This document shows positions 43,101 through 51,024 of a DNA stretch of 51,557 nt, in pieces. Position 1 is the first letter of the stretch; every line of letters begins with the position of its first letter. The notes beneath the pieces were generated by a model. The model had not been told where the DNA came from. It saw only the letters and a program-made list of their open reading frames with translations, and ran no database searches. This DNA is from Onthomonas sp964456525 (GTDB taxonomy: Bacteria > Bacillota > Clostridia > Oscillospirales > Oscillospiraceae): contig CAYWAP010000010.1 of the NCBI GenBank assembly GCA_964456525.1, forward strand, positions 1-51,557, read 5' to 3'. Position numbers and translations under genes: made by a program.

Positions 43101-44725
43101 GCCGTGTCGGTGACGATCTCCTCCCGGATGGCGTCCAGGGGCGGGTTGGTGACCTGGGCAAACATCTGCTTGAAATAGCTGAACAGGGGCTGATGCTTCT
43201 CAGACAGAACCGCCAGGGGAATATCCACGCCCATGGCGGCGGTTGGCTCGGAGCCGTTCTGCGCCATGTCCAGGATGGACTCCTTGACCTCCTCATAGGT
43301 GTAGCCAAAGGCCTTGTAAAGCCGGTCGCGCTCCTCCTGGGAGTAGGTGCGGATGCGGTGGTTGGGGATGTTCAGATCTTTCAGATTCAGCAAATTGGCG
43401 TCCAGCCACTCGCCATAGGGCTGGCGGCAGGCATAGCTTTCCTTCAGCTCATCGTCATCGATCAGGCGTCCCTTGACGGTGTCAACCAGCAGCATACGCC
43501 CCGGCTGGAGACGGGATTTCAGCGCGATCTTCTCCGGCTCGAACTCCAGAACGCCCACCTCAGAGGCCAAAATCAGCTGATCGTCTACGGTGACATAATA
43601 GCGGGAGGGCCGCAGGCCGTTTCGGTCCAGAACGGCGCCCATAATGTCGCCGTCGGAAAAGATGATGGAGGCAGGGCCGTCCCATGGCTCCATCATGGTG
43701 GCATAGTAACGGTAGAAGTCCCGCTTGGTGCGACTCATGTACTTGTCCTTGCTCCAAGGCTCCGGAATGCACATCATGACGGCCATGGGCAGCTCAATGC
43801 CGTTCATGACCAGAAATTCCAGAGTGTTGTCCAGACGGGCGGAGTCGGAGCCATTGGGATTGATGACGGGGTATACCTTGTCCAGATCCTCCTCGCTCAT
43901 GGTGCTGGACTTCATATTCTCCTCCCGGGCCAGCATACGGTCCGCATTGCCCCGGATGGTGTTGATCTCACCGTTGTGCAGGATAAAGCGGTTGGGATGG
44001 GCCCGCTCCCAGGCGGGGTTGGTGTTGGTGGAGAAGCGGGAGTGAACCATGGCAATGGCGGAATCATAATCCTCATCCAGAAGATCGCAATAGAAGTTCC
44101 GCAGCTGATCCACCAGGAACATGCCCTTGTAGACGATGGTACGGCTGGAGCAGGAGACCACATAGGTGTTGTCGTTGGACTGCTCAAACTCCCGCCGCGC
44201 GATGTACAGTTTGCGGTCAAAATCCAGCCCCTTGTTCACCTTGGGCGGGCGGGCCACAAAGCCCTGCTCAATATAGGGCATGCAGTCAACCGCCTTGCTG
44301 CCCAAAATGCCCGGGTTGGTGGGCACGGTGCGCCATCCCAGGAACTTCATCCCCTCTTTGCGGACGATGACCTCAAACATCTTCTTGGCCTGGGAGCGTT
44401 TCAGCGTGTCCTGCGGGAAGAAAAACATGCCAATGCCGTAATCCCGCTCGCCGCCCAGCTCGATGCCCAGCTCAGCGGCCACTTTGGAAAAGAAGGTGTG
44501 GGAGATCTGGAGCATAATGCCGACGCCGTCGCCGGTTTTGCCCTCGGCATCCTTACCGGCGCGGTGCTCCAGTTTTTCCACGATTTTCAGTGCGTTGTCA
44601 ACGGTTGTATGGGTTTTGCGGCCCTTAATGTCCACCACCGCACCGATTCCGCAGGCGTCGTGTTCAAATCGCGGGTCGTACAGGCCGTTGGCAGACATTG
44701 TGGTTTCCGTTCTGATTTTTTCCAT
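40175..44725 (-). CDS. gltB: Glutamate synthase large subunit
   Basis: The 1516-residue enzyme makes two glutamates from glutamine and 2-oxoglutarate. Domains in order: glutaminase with N-terminal nucleophile Cys25 (EHDACGIG, so a 24-residue propeptide), central domain (about 480-760), FMN/2-oxoglutarate domain (about 820-1200, with the 3Fe-4S cysteines CVMMRVCNLDTC) and the GXGXG beta-helix. ATG 44725 has AGGGG 10 nt upstream. The leader holds two large hairpins and a candidate ANTAR loop. Confidence 0.96.
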   Translation of the reverse strand: MEKIRTETTMSANGLYDPRFEHDACGIGAVVDIKGRKTHTTVDNALKIVEKLEHRAGKDAEGKTGDGVGIMLQISHTFFSKVAAELGIELGGERDYGIGMFFFPQDTLKRSQAKKMFEVIVRKEGMKFLGWRTVPTNPGILGSKAVDCMPYIEQGFVARPPKVNKGLDFDRKLYIARREFEQSNDNTYVVSCSSRTIVYKGMFLVDQLRNFYCDLLDEDYDSAIAMVHSRFSTNTNPAWERAHPNRFILHNGEINTIRGNADRMLAREENMKSSTMSEEDLDKVYPVINPNGSDSARLDNTLEFLVMNGIELPMAVMMCIPEPWSKDKYMSRTKRDFYRYYATMMEPWDGPASIIFSDGDIMGAVLDRNGLRPSRYYVTVDDQLILASEVGVLEFEPEKIALKSRLQPGRMLLVDTVKGRLIDDDELKESYACRQPYGEWLDANLLNLKDLNIPNHRIRTYSQEERDRLYKAFGYTYEEVKESILDMAQNGSEPTAAMGVDIPLAVLSEKHQPLFSYFKQMFAQVTNPPLDAIREEIVTDTAVHLGSGGNLLQEKPENCKALRISNPILTSIDLMKIRNMKKPGFKVETISLLYYKNTPLKRAVDHLFVTTDRAYRQGANILILSDRGVDENHVAIPSLLAVSALQQYLVRTKKRTSLSVILESAEPREVHHFATLLGYGASAINPYLAQECIQELVEKKLLDKEVSVAIDDYNKAVLNGIVKIASKMGISTIQSYQSAQIFEAIGISQEVIDEYFTNTVSRVGGIGLKEIEDVVEYRHNHAFDPLGLTIDTTLDSPGIHKSRAGSGCEDHLYNAKTIALLQQAVRTGSYETFQEYAASVDNAGVPHTLRGLMEFKVDPEKSVPLDEVESEYELVKRFKSAAMSYGCLSAEAHECLAVAMNRLGAHSNTGEGGEPAERYGTEKACSTVQVASGRFGVNSQYLMSGDEIQIKMAQGAKPGEGGHLPGKKVYPWVAKTRFSTPGVSLISPPPHHDIYSIEDLAQLIYDLKNANRKARINVKLVSEAGVGTIAAGVAKGGAQVILISGYDGGSGAAPKSSIHNAGLPWELGVAETHQTLIQNGLRSRVAIEVDSKLMTGRDVAIACLLGAEEFGFASGPLIAMGCVMMRVCNLDTCPMGIATQNPTLRKRFQGKPEYVQNYMLFIARQLREIMAMLGFRTMEEMIGRSDMLSVRAHRITERAETVDLSRILDNPYVNSPERHFEADKAYDFELEKTIDEAVFLKKMGKALKKGKGASMELKISSTDRTLGTIFGSEITRLYGTSLAEDTYRIKCYGGGGQSFGAFIPQGLTMELEGDSNDYLGKGLSGGKIVVYPPKGSRFKADENIIIGNVALYGATGGKAFIAGVAGERFCVRNSGACAVVEGVGDHGCEYMTGGRVVVLGRTGKNFAAGMSGGIAYVLDEQRDLYMRVNKNMVTMETVSLKHDVSEIKAMIEEHVAATGSEKGKEILEHFQEYIPFFKKIMPNDYNRMLKAIAKSEEKGLSHEQAEIDAFYASVNG

Positions 44726-44805
44726 CGTTTGATTTCCCCTTTCACAGCCGGATGCTGAAGACAAAAATGCAAGTGGGCAAGCTGCTTCCGCAGCCGGATA
44801 CAGAC

Positions 44806-44855
44806 AAAGAGGATCGGCAGGCGTCATCTGCTTTTCGCCTGAACTGCTCCTCTTT
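44806..44855. repeat. Long two-part hairpin in the gltB leader
   Basis: AAAGAGGA pairs with TCCTCTTT outside and CAGGCG with CGCCTG inside. The plus-strand form continues into TTTTAT. It is about 80 nt before the gltB start on the minus strand. Confidence 0.6.
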
Positions 44856-44868
44856 TATCTCTGCTCAA

Positions 44869-44908
44869 CCGATGAATATAATTCCCCCTCCATTGAGAGA
44901 TTCATCGG
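44869..44908. promoter_or_regulatory. Palindrome and hexaloop hairpin upstream of gltB
   Basis: CCGATGAAT and ATTCATCGG form a 9-bp inverted repeat. On the minus strand it encloses CTCTC-AATGGA-GGGGG, a stem with G-U pairs and a 6-nt loop of A-x-x-G-x-x type, the loop class bound by ANTAR proteins. On the plus strand a promoter-like TTGAGA-16-TATACT (44893-44920) overlaps it. Confidence 0.45.
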
Positions 44909-44940
44909 ACTGTGTATACTTGTATGTCATTTTAAGACGC

Positions 44941-44969
44941 GCCTGCCGCCCGCAATCGGGACGGCAGGC
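44941..44969 (-). terminator. Hairpin after dapL
   Basis: GCCTGCCG pairs with CGGCAGGC and an inner CCCG with CGGG. It lies 18 bp after the dapL stop. The T tract on the minus strand is poor, so termination may be partial and allow read-through into gltB. Confidence 0.55.
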
Positions 44970-44987
44970 TCCCTTAAAGGCGGATTC

Positions 44988-46211
44988 TCACCTGGACAGC
45001 AGGGCGACGACCCGGTTCACCGCCTCCACCGTTTCCTCGGCGTCCCCGAAGGCAGTCATCCGGAGATAGCCCTCGCCAGAGGGGCCAAACCCGGCCCCGG
45101 GCGTGGTGGCCACATTGGCCTCCTCCAGCAGCTTGTCAAAGAAGGCCCAGCTACCCATGCCCTCCGGGGTCTTTGTCCAGATATAGGGGGAGTTCTGGCC
45201 GCCGTAAACCTCCAGCCCCGCCTGTTTCAGTCCCTTGACGATGACCTGGGCGTTTTTTCTATAGTATGCGATGTTCTCCCGCACCTGCTTCTGGCCTTCC
45301 TCACTGTAGACGGCGGCGGCGCCCCGCTGCACAATATAAGAGGTTCCATTAAACTTGGTGGTCTGATGGCGGTTCCACATGGCGTTCAGGGAGACGCCGC
45401 CGCGAACCAGCTCCTTGGGAACAACCGCATAGCCGCAGCGGGTGCCGGTAAAGCCGGCGGTCTTGGAGAAGGAGCGGAACTCAATGGCGCAGGTCTTGGC
45501 GCCCTCCACCTCAAAGATGGAATGGGGGACATTTTCGTCCTGGATAAAGGCCTCATAGGCGGCGTCAAACATAATCACGGCGTCATTTTCGTTGGCGTAG
45601 TCCACCCAGACCTTCAGCTGCTCTTTCGTCAGCGCCGTGCCGGTGGGGTTGTTGGGCGAACAGAGATAGATGACGTCCACCTTTTCCGTGGGCAGGGCGG
45701 GAACGAAGTTGTTCTCGGCCACGGTGGGCATGTAGTAGAGATTGGTCCACGCCCCGGTCTCCTTGTCATAGTCCCCTGCCCGGCCCGCCATTGCGTTGGT
45801 GTCCACATAGACGGGGTAAACAGGGTCGCAGACGGCAACCTTGTTGTCAACGCCCAAAATATCACCGATATTGCCGCAGTCCGACTTGGCTCCGTCCGAG
45901 ATAAAAATTTCATCCGGCTGAATGTTGACGCCCCGGGCCAGGAAATCGTGCTCCACGACTGCGTTTCGCAGGAAGTCATAGCCCTGCTCAGGGCCGTAGC
46001 CCCGGAAGGTCTCGGCCTTGCCCATCTCATCCACGGCCTCATGCAGCGCGGAGATGACCGCAGGCACCAGCGGACGGGTCACATCCCCGATGGAGAGCTT
46101 GATAATTTTCCTATCGGGATGGGCCTGTGAATAAACACGGATGCGGCGGGCCACTTCACTGAACAGATAGCTGCCGGGCAGCTTCTGATAATTGGTATTG
46201 ACAGTTGCCAT
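44988..46211 (-). CDS. dapL: LL-diaminopimelate aminotransferase
   Basis: The 407-residue PLP enzyme converts tetrahydrodipicolinate directly to LL-diaminopimelate with glutamate as donor, bypassing the acylated route. It has the DapL start (NTNYQKLPGSYLFSEVARRI), ISDGAKSDCGNIGDI, LCSPNNPTG and the PLP-lysine region EFRSFSKTAGFTGTRCGY. GGAGG precedes the ATG. It is 30 bp after the ANTAR gene, linking lysine synthesis to the glutamate-producing block. Confidence 0.95.
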   Translation of the reverse strand: MATVNTNYQKLPGSYLFSEVARRIRVYSQAHPDRKIIKLSIGDVTRPLVPAVISALHEAVDEMGKAETFRGYGPEQGYDFLRNAVVEHDFLARGVNIQPDEIFISDGAKSDCGNIGDILGVDNKVAVCDPVYPVYVDTNAMAGRAGDYDKETGAWTNLYYMPTVAENNFVPALPTEKVDVIYLCSPNNPTGTALTKEQLKVWVDYANENDAVIMFDAAYEAFIQDENVPHSIFEVEGAKTCAIEFRSFSKTAGFTGTRCGYAVVPKELVRGGVSLNAMWNRHQTTKFNGTSYIVQRGAAAVYSEEGQKQVRENIAYYRKNAQVIVKGLKQAGLEVYGGQNSPYIWTKTPEGMGSWAFFDKLLEEANVATTPGAGFGPSGEGYLRMTAFGDAEETVEAVNRVVALLSR

Positions 46212-46241
46212 TCAAATTTACCTCCAAGATGATTTTTCATA

Positions 46242-46778
46242 TTATCCCAGCAGATCGTCTAACACCAGCTGGGCAGTTTGCACCATTTTCGAACCGGAAT
46301 TCATGCTCCGCTTTTGAATAAAGCGATGAGCCTGGTCTTCCGTCATACCGTGACGGTCCATCAGCAGATGCTTGGCTTCCTCCACAACTTTCTGGTCTTC
46401 ATCGCTGCGGCGGGGCTTGACGAACTGACTCAGGCGGCGGCTCATCTGGAAGAGCATCTGGACCGAGGCAATCAGAGAACTGCGGGAAATGGGAGCCGGC
46501 AGCCGGAACATCTCCTCCGGCAGGCAGTCCAGCTGGGACTGGGCCGCCACAACCAACACGGTACAGGTTTGGGGAAGATCCTCGAACAGCTGCTCTGCAG
46601 AGCCATCCGACAGCTTATAGCCGCAGACGACGATATTGATGCGGGCCTTGTTGATCATGCGGCGCACCTCGCCGCAGCTGTGGACGCAGGTACACATGGC
46701 AGTTCCGGACGACTCCAGCATTTCGCTGATACGGCGACAGGTTGTAACGTTTTCAAATGCAACAATTATTTTTTCCAA
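46242..46778 (-). CDS. ANTAR-domain RNA-binding antiterminator with degenerate receiver
   Basis: The 178-residue protein has an N-terminal receiver-like domain (1-105), a short coiled coil (105-120) and a C-terminal ANTAR domain (about 120-175: VVEEAKHLLMDRHGMTEDQAHRFIQKRS). The receiver lacks the acidic pair after strand 1 (VAFEN), the phosphoacceptor Asp after strand 3 (INIVVCGYK) and the conserved Lys (RLPAPIS), so it is probably not controlled by phosphorylation. ANTAR proteins bind paired hexaloop hairpins and prevent termination; in Clostridia they are linked to nitrogen genes. TTG 46778 is chosen because AAGG lies 10 nt upstream. It follows glnA by 54 bp. Confidence 0.88.
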   Translation of the reverse strand: MEKIIVAFENVTTCRRISEMLESSGTAMCTCVHSCGEVRRMINKARINIVVCGYKLSDGSAEQLFEDLPQTCTVLVVAAQSQLDCLPEEMFRLPAPISRSSLIASVQMLFQMSRRLSQFVKPRRSDEDQKVVEEAKHLLMDRHGMTEDQAHRFIQKRSMNSGSKMVQTAQLVLDDLLG

Positions 46779-46832
46779 CGATACCACACCTTACTGTTGT
46801 GGGCTTCACAATTGTTCCGAAGCGGTCGCCGC

Positions 46833-48158
46833 TCAGACAATCATATATCTCTCCCGTTCCCACTGACTGACCTGCATACGATATTCGTCCCATTCCTTTT
46901 CCTTGCCTTCCAAATAGGCTTTGGCCACATGGGTGCCCAGGACATCCATAATAAGGGGATCCTTTTTCATCTCATCCAGCGCCTCTCCCAGGCTGGAGGG
47001 CAGGGCGCGGATGCCGAGATAGTTGCGCTGTGCCTGGGACATCACATAGAGATCCTCTGTCGTCTCACAGGGAGGCGTCAGTTCGCGCTCGATGCCATCC
47101 AGACCGGCCGCCAGGCATACCGCCAAACACAGGTAGGGGTTAGCGGAGGGATCCGGAGAGCGCAGCTCCACCCGGGCGCCCGCACCCCTTGCCGCCGGGA
47201 TGCGGATGAGCGAGCTGCGGTTGCGGGCAGACCAGGAGATATAGCACGGGGCCTCAAAGCCGGGAACCAGGCGCTTATAGCTGTTCACCATGGGATTGGT
47301 CAGGGCGCACATGCCGCTGATGTGCTCCATAATGCCGGCGATAAAGGAGTACGCCTCCCGGGACAGCCCGTGTACGCCGTCGGGATCGGAGAAGATATTT
47401 TTGCCGTCCCGGAACATGGACATATTGACATGCATCCCCGAGCCGCTGATGCCGGTGAGCGGTTTGGGCATAAACGTGGCATAGAGGCCGTTGCGCTGGG
47501 CGATGGTCTTGACGGCCAGCTTAAAGGTCATAATATTGTCCGCAGCCTCCATGACCGGGGTGTATTTGAAGTCAATCTCATGCTGGCCGGGGGCCGCCTC
47601 ATGATGGGAACACTCAATTTCAAAGCCCATTTCCTCCAGCGCCATGCAGATCTCACGCCGGGTCGCCTCTCCCTGATCCAGGGGGGAGAGGTCAAAATAA
47701 CCGGCCCCGTCGCTGGGTTCGACGGTGGGCATCCCCTTGTCGTCCGTGGTAAAGAGGAAGAACTCGCACTCCGCGCCAATGTTCAGCGTCAGCCCCATGG
47801 AGGCGGCTCTGGCCTCCACCCGGCGCAGAACCGCCCGGGGATCGCCCACAAAGGCGCTGCCGTCCGGGTTGCGCACATCGCACATAATGCGGGCCACCTT
47901 GCCCCTGCTGGGGCGCCAGGGATAAATTGCAAAGGTGGAGAGATCCGGATGCAGGTACTGATCCGACTCGTTCACTCTCACGAAGCCTTCGATGGCACTG
48001 CCATCAATGATCACCTGATCGGCCAGGGCGCGCTCCAGCTGTTCCGCCGTGATGGCGACATTCTTCAGCTGTCCAAACACATCTACAAATTGCAGGCGAA
48101 TAAAACGAACGTCTTCATCCGCGATAATGCGCGCGATGTCTTCCTTCTTATAGGCCAT
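46833..48158 (-). CDS. glnA: Glutamine synthetase type I (GSI-alpha)
   Basis: The 441-residue enzyme joins ammonia and glutamate. VDVFGQLKN, GAECEFFLF, HHEAAPGQHEIDFKY and GMHVNMSMFRDGKN are classical GSI motifs. The length and the absence of an adenylylation Tyr motif fit GSI-alpha. The chosen ATG has AAAGGGG upstream, directly after a CCCC/GGGG-closed hairpin. It is divergent from the type III enzyme. Confidence 0.96.
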   Translation of the reverse strand: MAYKKEDIARIIADEDVRFIRLQFVDVFGQLKNVAITAEQLERALADQVIIDGSAIEGFVRVNESDQYLHPDLSTFAIYPWRPSRGKVARIMCDVRNPDGSAFVGDPRAVLRRVEARAASMGLTLNIGAECEFFLFTTDDKGMPTVEPSDGAGYFDLSPLDQGEATRREICMALEEMGFEIECSHHEAAPGQHEIDFKYTPVMEAADNIMTFKLAVKTIAQRNGLYATFMPKPLTGISGSGMHVNMSMFRDGKNIFSDPDGVHGLSREAYSFIAGIMEHISGMCALTNPMVNSYKRLVPGFEAPCYISWSARNRSSLIRIPAARGAGARVELRSPDPSANPYLCLAVCLAAGLDGIERELTPPCETTEDLYVMSQAQRNYLGIRALPSSLGEALDEMKKDPLIMDVLGTHVAKAYLEGKEKEWDEYRMQVSQWERERYMIV

Positions 48159-48174
48159 AGTGATTCCCCTTTCG

Positions 48175-48206
48175 CCCCATCTGGCATATTTCTGCCATAT
48201 CCGGGG
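48175..48206 (-). repeat. Hairpin in the glnA 5' leader
   Basis: CCCC/GGGG encloses TGGCA/TGCCA with a 6-nt loop (GAAATA on the minus strand). It ends just before the AAAGGGG ribosome site. Confidence 0.55.
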
Positions 48207-48277
48207 TGTTATAACCAAAAAATGAATTTCCTTCTTGCTCGACATTGCATTTTGTCAAAACAGCAAATATCATTTTA

Positions 48278-48305
48278 AGTATACACTACTTCACAAATCT
48301 GTCAA
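48278..48305 (-). promoter_or_regulatory. glnA promoter
   Basis: On the minus strand, TTGACA (48305-48300) and TATACT (48283-48278) are 16 nt apart. Confidence 0.8.
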
Positions 48306-48436
48306 GTTCTTTCCCGGTTATTTCCTTTTTACTTTACAAAAGAGGTTGATTCCGTTCATTTTGTATAAAAGCGCCCGTCCAAAATCGCCCTTTTGCATAG
48401 ATTTTGAATGAAAGAAAATTTTCTCTTGCAAATCCC

Positions 48437-48465
48437 TTGCATTATCCATCAAAATGCTGTATAGT
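48437..48465 (+). promoter_or_regulatory. Promoter of the type III glutamine synthetase gene
   Basis: TTGCAT and TATAGT are 17 nt apart. The leader to the ATG at 48641 is about 170 nt. Confidence 0.75.
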
Positions 48466-48556
48466 AACGCTAGTGATGAGGGCACTGTGTGCCGGATCGC
48501 TTGTTATTGTAAGTTTGCAAAACAGCCAACAATTCAAAAAGCAATATGAGAGAGTC

Positions 48557-48607
48557 AAAGAGACAAAGATGTCCCATTCCAACCGGCGGGCATATTGTCT
48601 CTTTTTT
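48557..48607 (+). terminator. Leader terminator (attenuator) before the type III glutamine synthetase
   Basis: AAAGAGACA pairs with TGTCTCTTT and an inner ATG-CCC with GGG-CAT, followed by TTTTTT. It lies between promoter and start codon. An alternative small hairpin GAC-AAAGAT-GTC (48562-48573) uses the 5' arm and would exclude the terminator. Confidence 0.8.
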
Positions 48608-48640
48608 CATATTGCCAACAATTGAAAGGGTGGAAAACAC

Positions 48641-50734
48641 ATGAGCATCTCTGACATCTTTGGTTCCAACGTGTTCAGCCGCGCTGTCATGAAGGAACGC
48701 CTTCCCAAGAGCGTTTACAACGAAGTCGTCTCCGTCATGGAGAACGGCGGCATGCTGAGCAGTGCCTCTGCCGACTGCGTTGCCGACGCCATGAAGTGCT
48801 GGGCAGAAGAAAAGGGCGCGAACCACTATACCCATTGGTTCCAGCCTCTGACCGGCGCCACCGCTGAGAAGCACGACTCCTTTATCACGCTGCCTGATTC
48901 GGAAGGCCATGCACTGACCCAGCTGAGCGGCAAGAAACTGATTATGGGTGAGCCGGACGCTTCCTCCTTCCCCTCCGGCGGCCTGCGTGCCACCTCCTAT
49001 GCCCGCGGCTACACCGCATGGGACATCACCTCTCCCGCCTTCGTCAAAGAGCAGACCTGCGGCGCTGTTCTGTGCATCCCCACCGTCTTTGTCTCCTACA
49101 CCGGCGAGGCTCTGGACGCCAAGACGCCGCTGCTGCGCTCGGTGGAAGCCGTTTCCAAGCAGGGCATCCGTCTGCTCCGCCTCTTTGGCAACACCGAGGC
49201 CAAGAAGCTCAACGCATTTGTCGGCCCTGAGCAGGAGTATTTCCTGGTTGACCGCAAGCTCCTGGAGCAGCGCAAGGATTTGATCTACACCGGCCGCACG
49301 CTGTTCGGCGCCCCCGCCCCCAAGGGTCAGGAGCTGGACGATCACTATTTTGGCAAGATCCGCACCCGTGTTGGCCACTTTATGAAAGATCTGAACAACG
49401 AGTTGTGGAAGTACGGCATTACGGCCGCCACCCAGCACAACGAAGTTGCCCCGGCCCAGCATGAGATGGCTCCCATTTTCTCCTCCGCCAACGTGGCCGT
49501 GGATCAGAACAACCTGGCAATGGAAACCATGAAGCGCGTGGCTTACACCCACGGCATGTCCTGCATCCTGCACGAGAAGCCCTATGCAGGCGTCAACGGT
49601 TCCGGCAAGCACAACAACTGGTCCCTGGGCACCGATACGGGTGAGAATCTGTTCGAGCCCGGCGACAAGCCGGAGGAGAACCTCCAGTTCCAGCTGTTCC
49701 TCGCCTGCGTCATGAGCGCCATTGACAAGCACGCAGATCTGCTGCGCGAGTCCGCATCCAGCGTGGGCAACGATCACCGCCTGGGCGCTCAGGAAGCTCC
49801 CCCTGCCATCATCTCCATCTTTGTCGGCGACCAGCTGGAGAGCATGATCGAGAACATCATCGATCAGAAGGATGAGACCGTTGTGGCCGGCGATCTGGAC
49901 ACCGGTGTCTCCACTGTCCCCGTCCTGCATAAGGACGCCACCGACCGCAACCGCACCTCCCCCTTCGCCTTCACCGGCAACCGGTTCGAGTTCCGTATGG
50001 TCGGCGCCAGCGACAACATCGCCGCTCCCAACACCACTTTGAACACCATCATGGCCGAGGCGTTCTGTGACGCAGCGGACGCCCTGGAGGGTTCTGCCGA
50101 CTTTGAAGCGGACTGCAAAGCCTATGTCAAGGCGTTGATGACTAAGCACCGCCGCATTATTTTCAACGGCGACGGCTACTCCCAGGAGTGGATCGAAGAA
50201 GCTGCGAAGCGCGGCCTGCCCAACATCCCCTGCATGGTGGAGGCCATTCCGGTGCTGACGAAGCCCGAGGTCGTGTCCATGTATGAGAAGTTCGGCGTCT
50301 TTACCGCCGCTGAGCTGGAGTCCCGGAAAGAGATCCGCTATGAGAACTACTCTCACAAGATCGCCATCGAGGCCAAGACCATGATTCACATGGCCGGCAA
50401 GCAGTATATCCCCTCTGTGATCAGCTACGCCACCAGCTTGGCCAACGCCGTTGCCGCTGTGGAAGCCGCCGGTGCCGACGCCTCCATTCAGAAATCCCAC
50501 TTGACCAAGGTCACCGAGCTTTTGAAGAAAGCCCAGGCCGCGCTGGACACCCTGAAGGCTGTCTATGCAGAGGCAGATGCGCTGGAGTGCATGGCCGAGA
50601 TGGCTCGTGCCTTCCGCTACAAGGTTCTGCCTGTCATGGATGAGCTGCGCGCTCCCATTGATGAGCTGGAGATGATCGTGGACAGCGACTTCTGGCCCGT
50701 TCCCTCCTATGGCGACCTGATGTACGATGTGTAA
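48641..50734 (+). CDS. glnN: Glutamine synthetase type III
   Basis: The 697-residue protein matches GSIII, the large dodecameric form common in Bacteroides and Clostridia. Motifs include THWFQPLTGATAEKHDSF, VGPEQEYFLVDR, AATQHNEVAPAQHEMAPIF, HEKPYAGVNGSGKHNNWSLGT and NRTSPFAFTGNRFEFRMVGAS. It uses ammonia, glutamate and ATP. AAGGGTGG precedes the ATG. Expression is probably gated by the leader terminator. A second glutamine synthetase, type I, is divergent from it. Confidence 0.97.
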   Translation: MSISDIFGSNVFSRAVMKERLPKSVYNEVVSVMENGGMLSSASADCVADAMKCWAEEKGANHYTHWFQPLTGATAEKHDSFITLPDSEGHALTQLSGKKLIMGEPDASSFPSGGLRATSYARGYTAWDITSPAFVKEQTCGAVLCIPTVFVSYTGEALDAKTPLLRSVEAVSKQGIRLLRLFGNTEAKKLNAFVGPEQEYFLVDRKLLEQRKDLIYTGRTLFGAPAPKGQELDDHYFGKIRTRVGHFMKDLNNELWKYGITAATQHNEVAPAQHEMAPIFSSANVAVDQNNLAMETMKRVAYTHGMSCILHEKPYAGVNGSGKHNNWSLGTDTGENLFEPGDKPEENLQFQLFLACVMSAIDKHADLLRESASSVGNDHRLGAQEAPPAIISIFVGDQLESMIENIIDQKDETVVAGDLDTGVSTVPVLHKDATDRNRTSPFAFTGNRFEFRMVGASDNIAAPNTTLNTIMAEAFCDAADALEGSADFEADCKAYVKALMTKHRRIIFNGDGYSQEWIEEAAKRGLPNIPCMVEAIPVLTKPEVVSMYEKFGVFTAAELESRKEIRYENYSHKIAIEAKTMIHMAGKQYIPSVISYATSLANAVAAVEAAGADASIQKSHLTKVTELLKKAQAALDTLKAVYAEADALECMAEMARAFRYKVLPVMDELRAPIDELEMIVDSDFWPVPSYGDLMYDV

Positions 50735-50778
50735 TCTATCTGATCGATAGTACCATCCATTATCAAGAATAAAACATA

Positions 50779-50813
50779 AGCAGCCACATCGACGCAGGTG
50801 TGGCTGCTTTTTG
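50779..50813 (+). terminator. Terminator of the type III glutamine synthetase
   Basis: AGCAGCCACA pairs with TGTGGCTGCT, followed by TTTTT. The region 50814-50980 has no gene. Confidence 0.9.
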
Positions 50814-50981
50814 TTGAATCCCAAATCCGTGTAAACACCACGTTGGGAGACCGATCACGTAAAATCGACCGAGAGGCAGCAGCAGATGAATCCGGCTGCC
50901 GTCTTGTGGTATAGGGTTTTCAAATGGTTCCAGCGGCTTTCCGGCCGGGCGAGCGGTTTGCGCCCCGCTCTTTTGGAGAAA

Positions 50982-51023
50982 ATAAAAATCCGAACCTGTT
51001 CCTCTTTGGAAACAGATTCGGAT
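50982..51023 (-). terminator. Terminator downstream of the tRNA fragment
   Basis: On the minus strand, ATCCGAATCTGTT pairs with AACAGGTTCGGAT with one mismatch, followed by TTTTATTTT. It is the original terminator of the tRNA gene whose 3' end adjoins it. Confidence 0.75.
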
Positions 51024-51024
51024 C

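Noticed and set aside
40319..44758. Very long plus-strand open frame opposite gltB
   Set aside because: It mirrors gltB codon periodicity, has no family features, and the minus strand encodes an intact glutamate synthase.
44760..44800. Sigma-54 promoter for gltB
   Set aside because: TTGC strings occur, but no GG-n10-GC pair with correct spacing was found.
48470..50824. Long minus-strand open frame opposite the type III glutamine synthetase
   Set aside because: A shadow of a high-GC coding strand; its sequence is His/Val/Gly-rich without recognisable domains.
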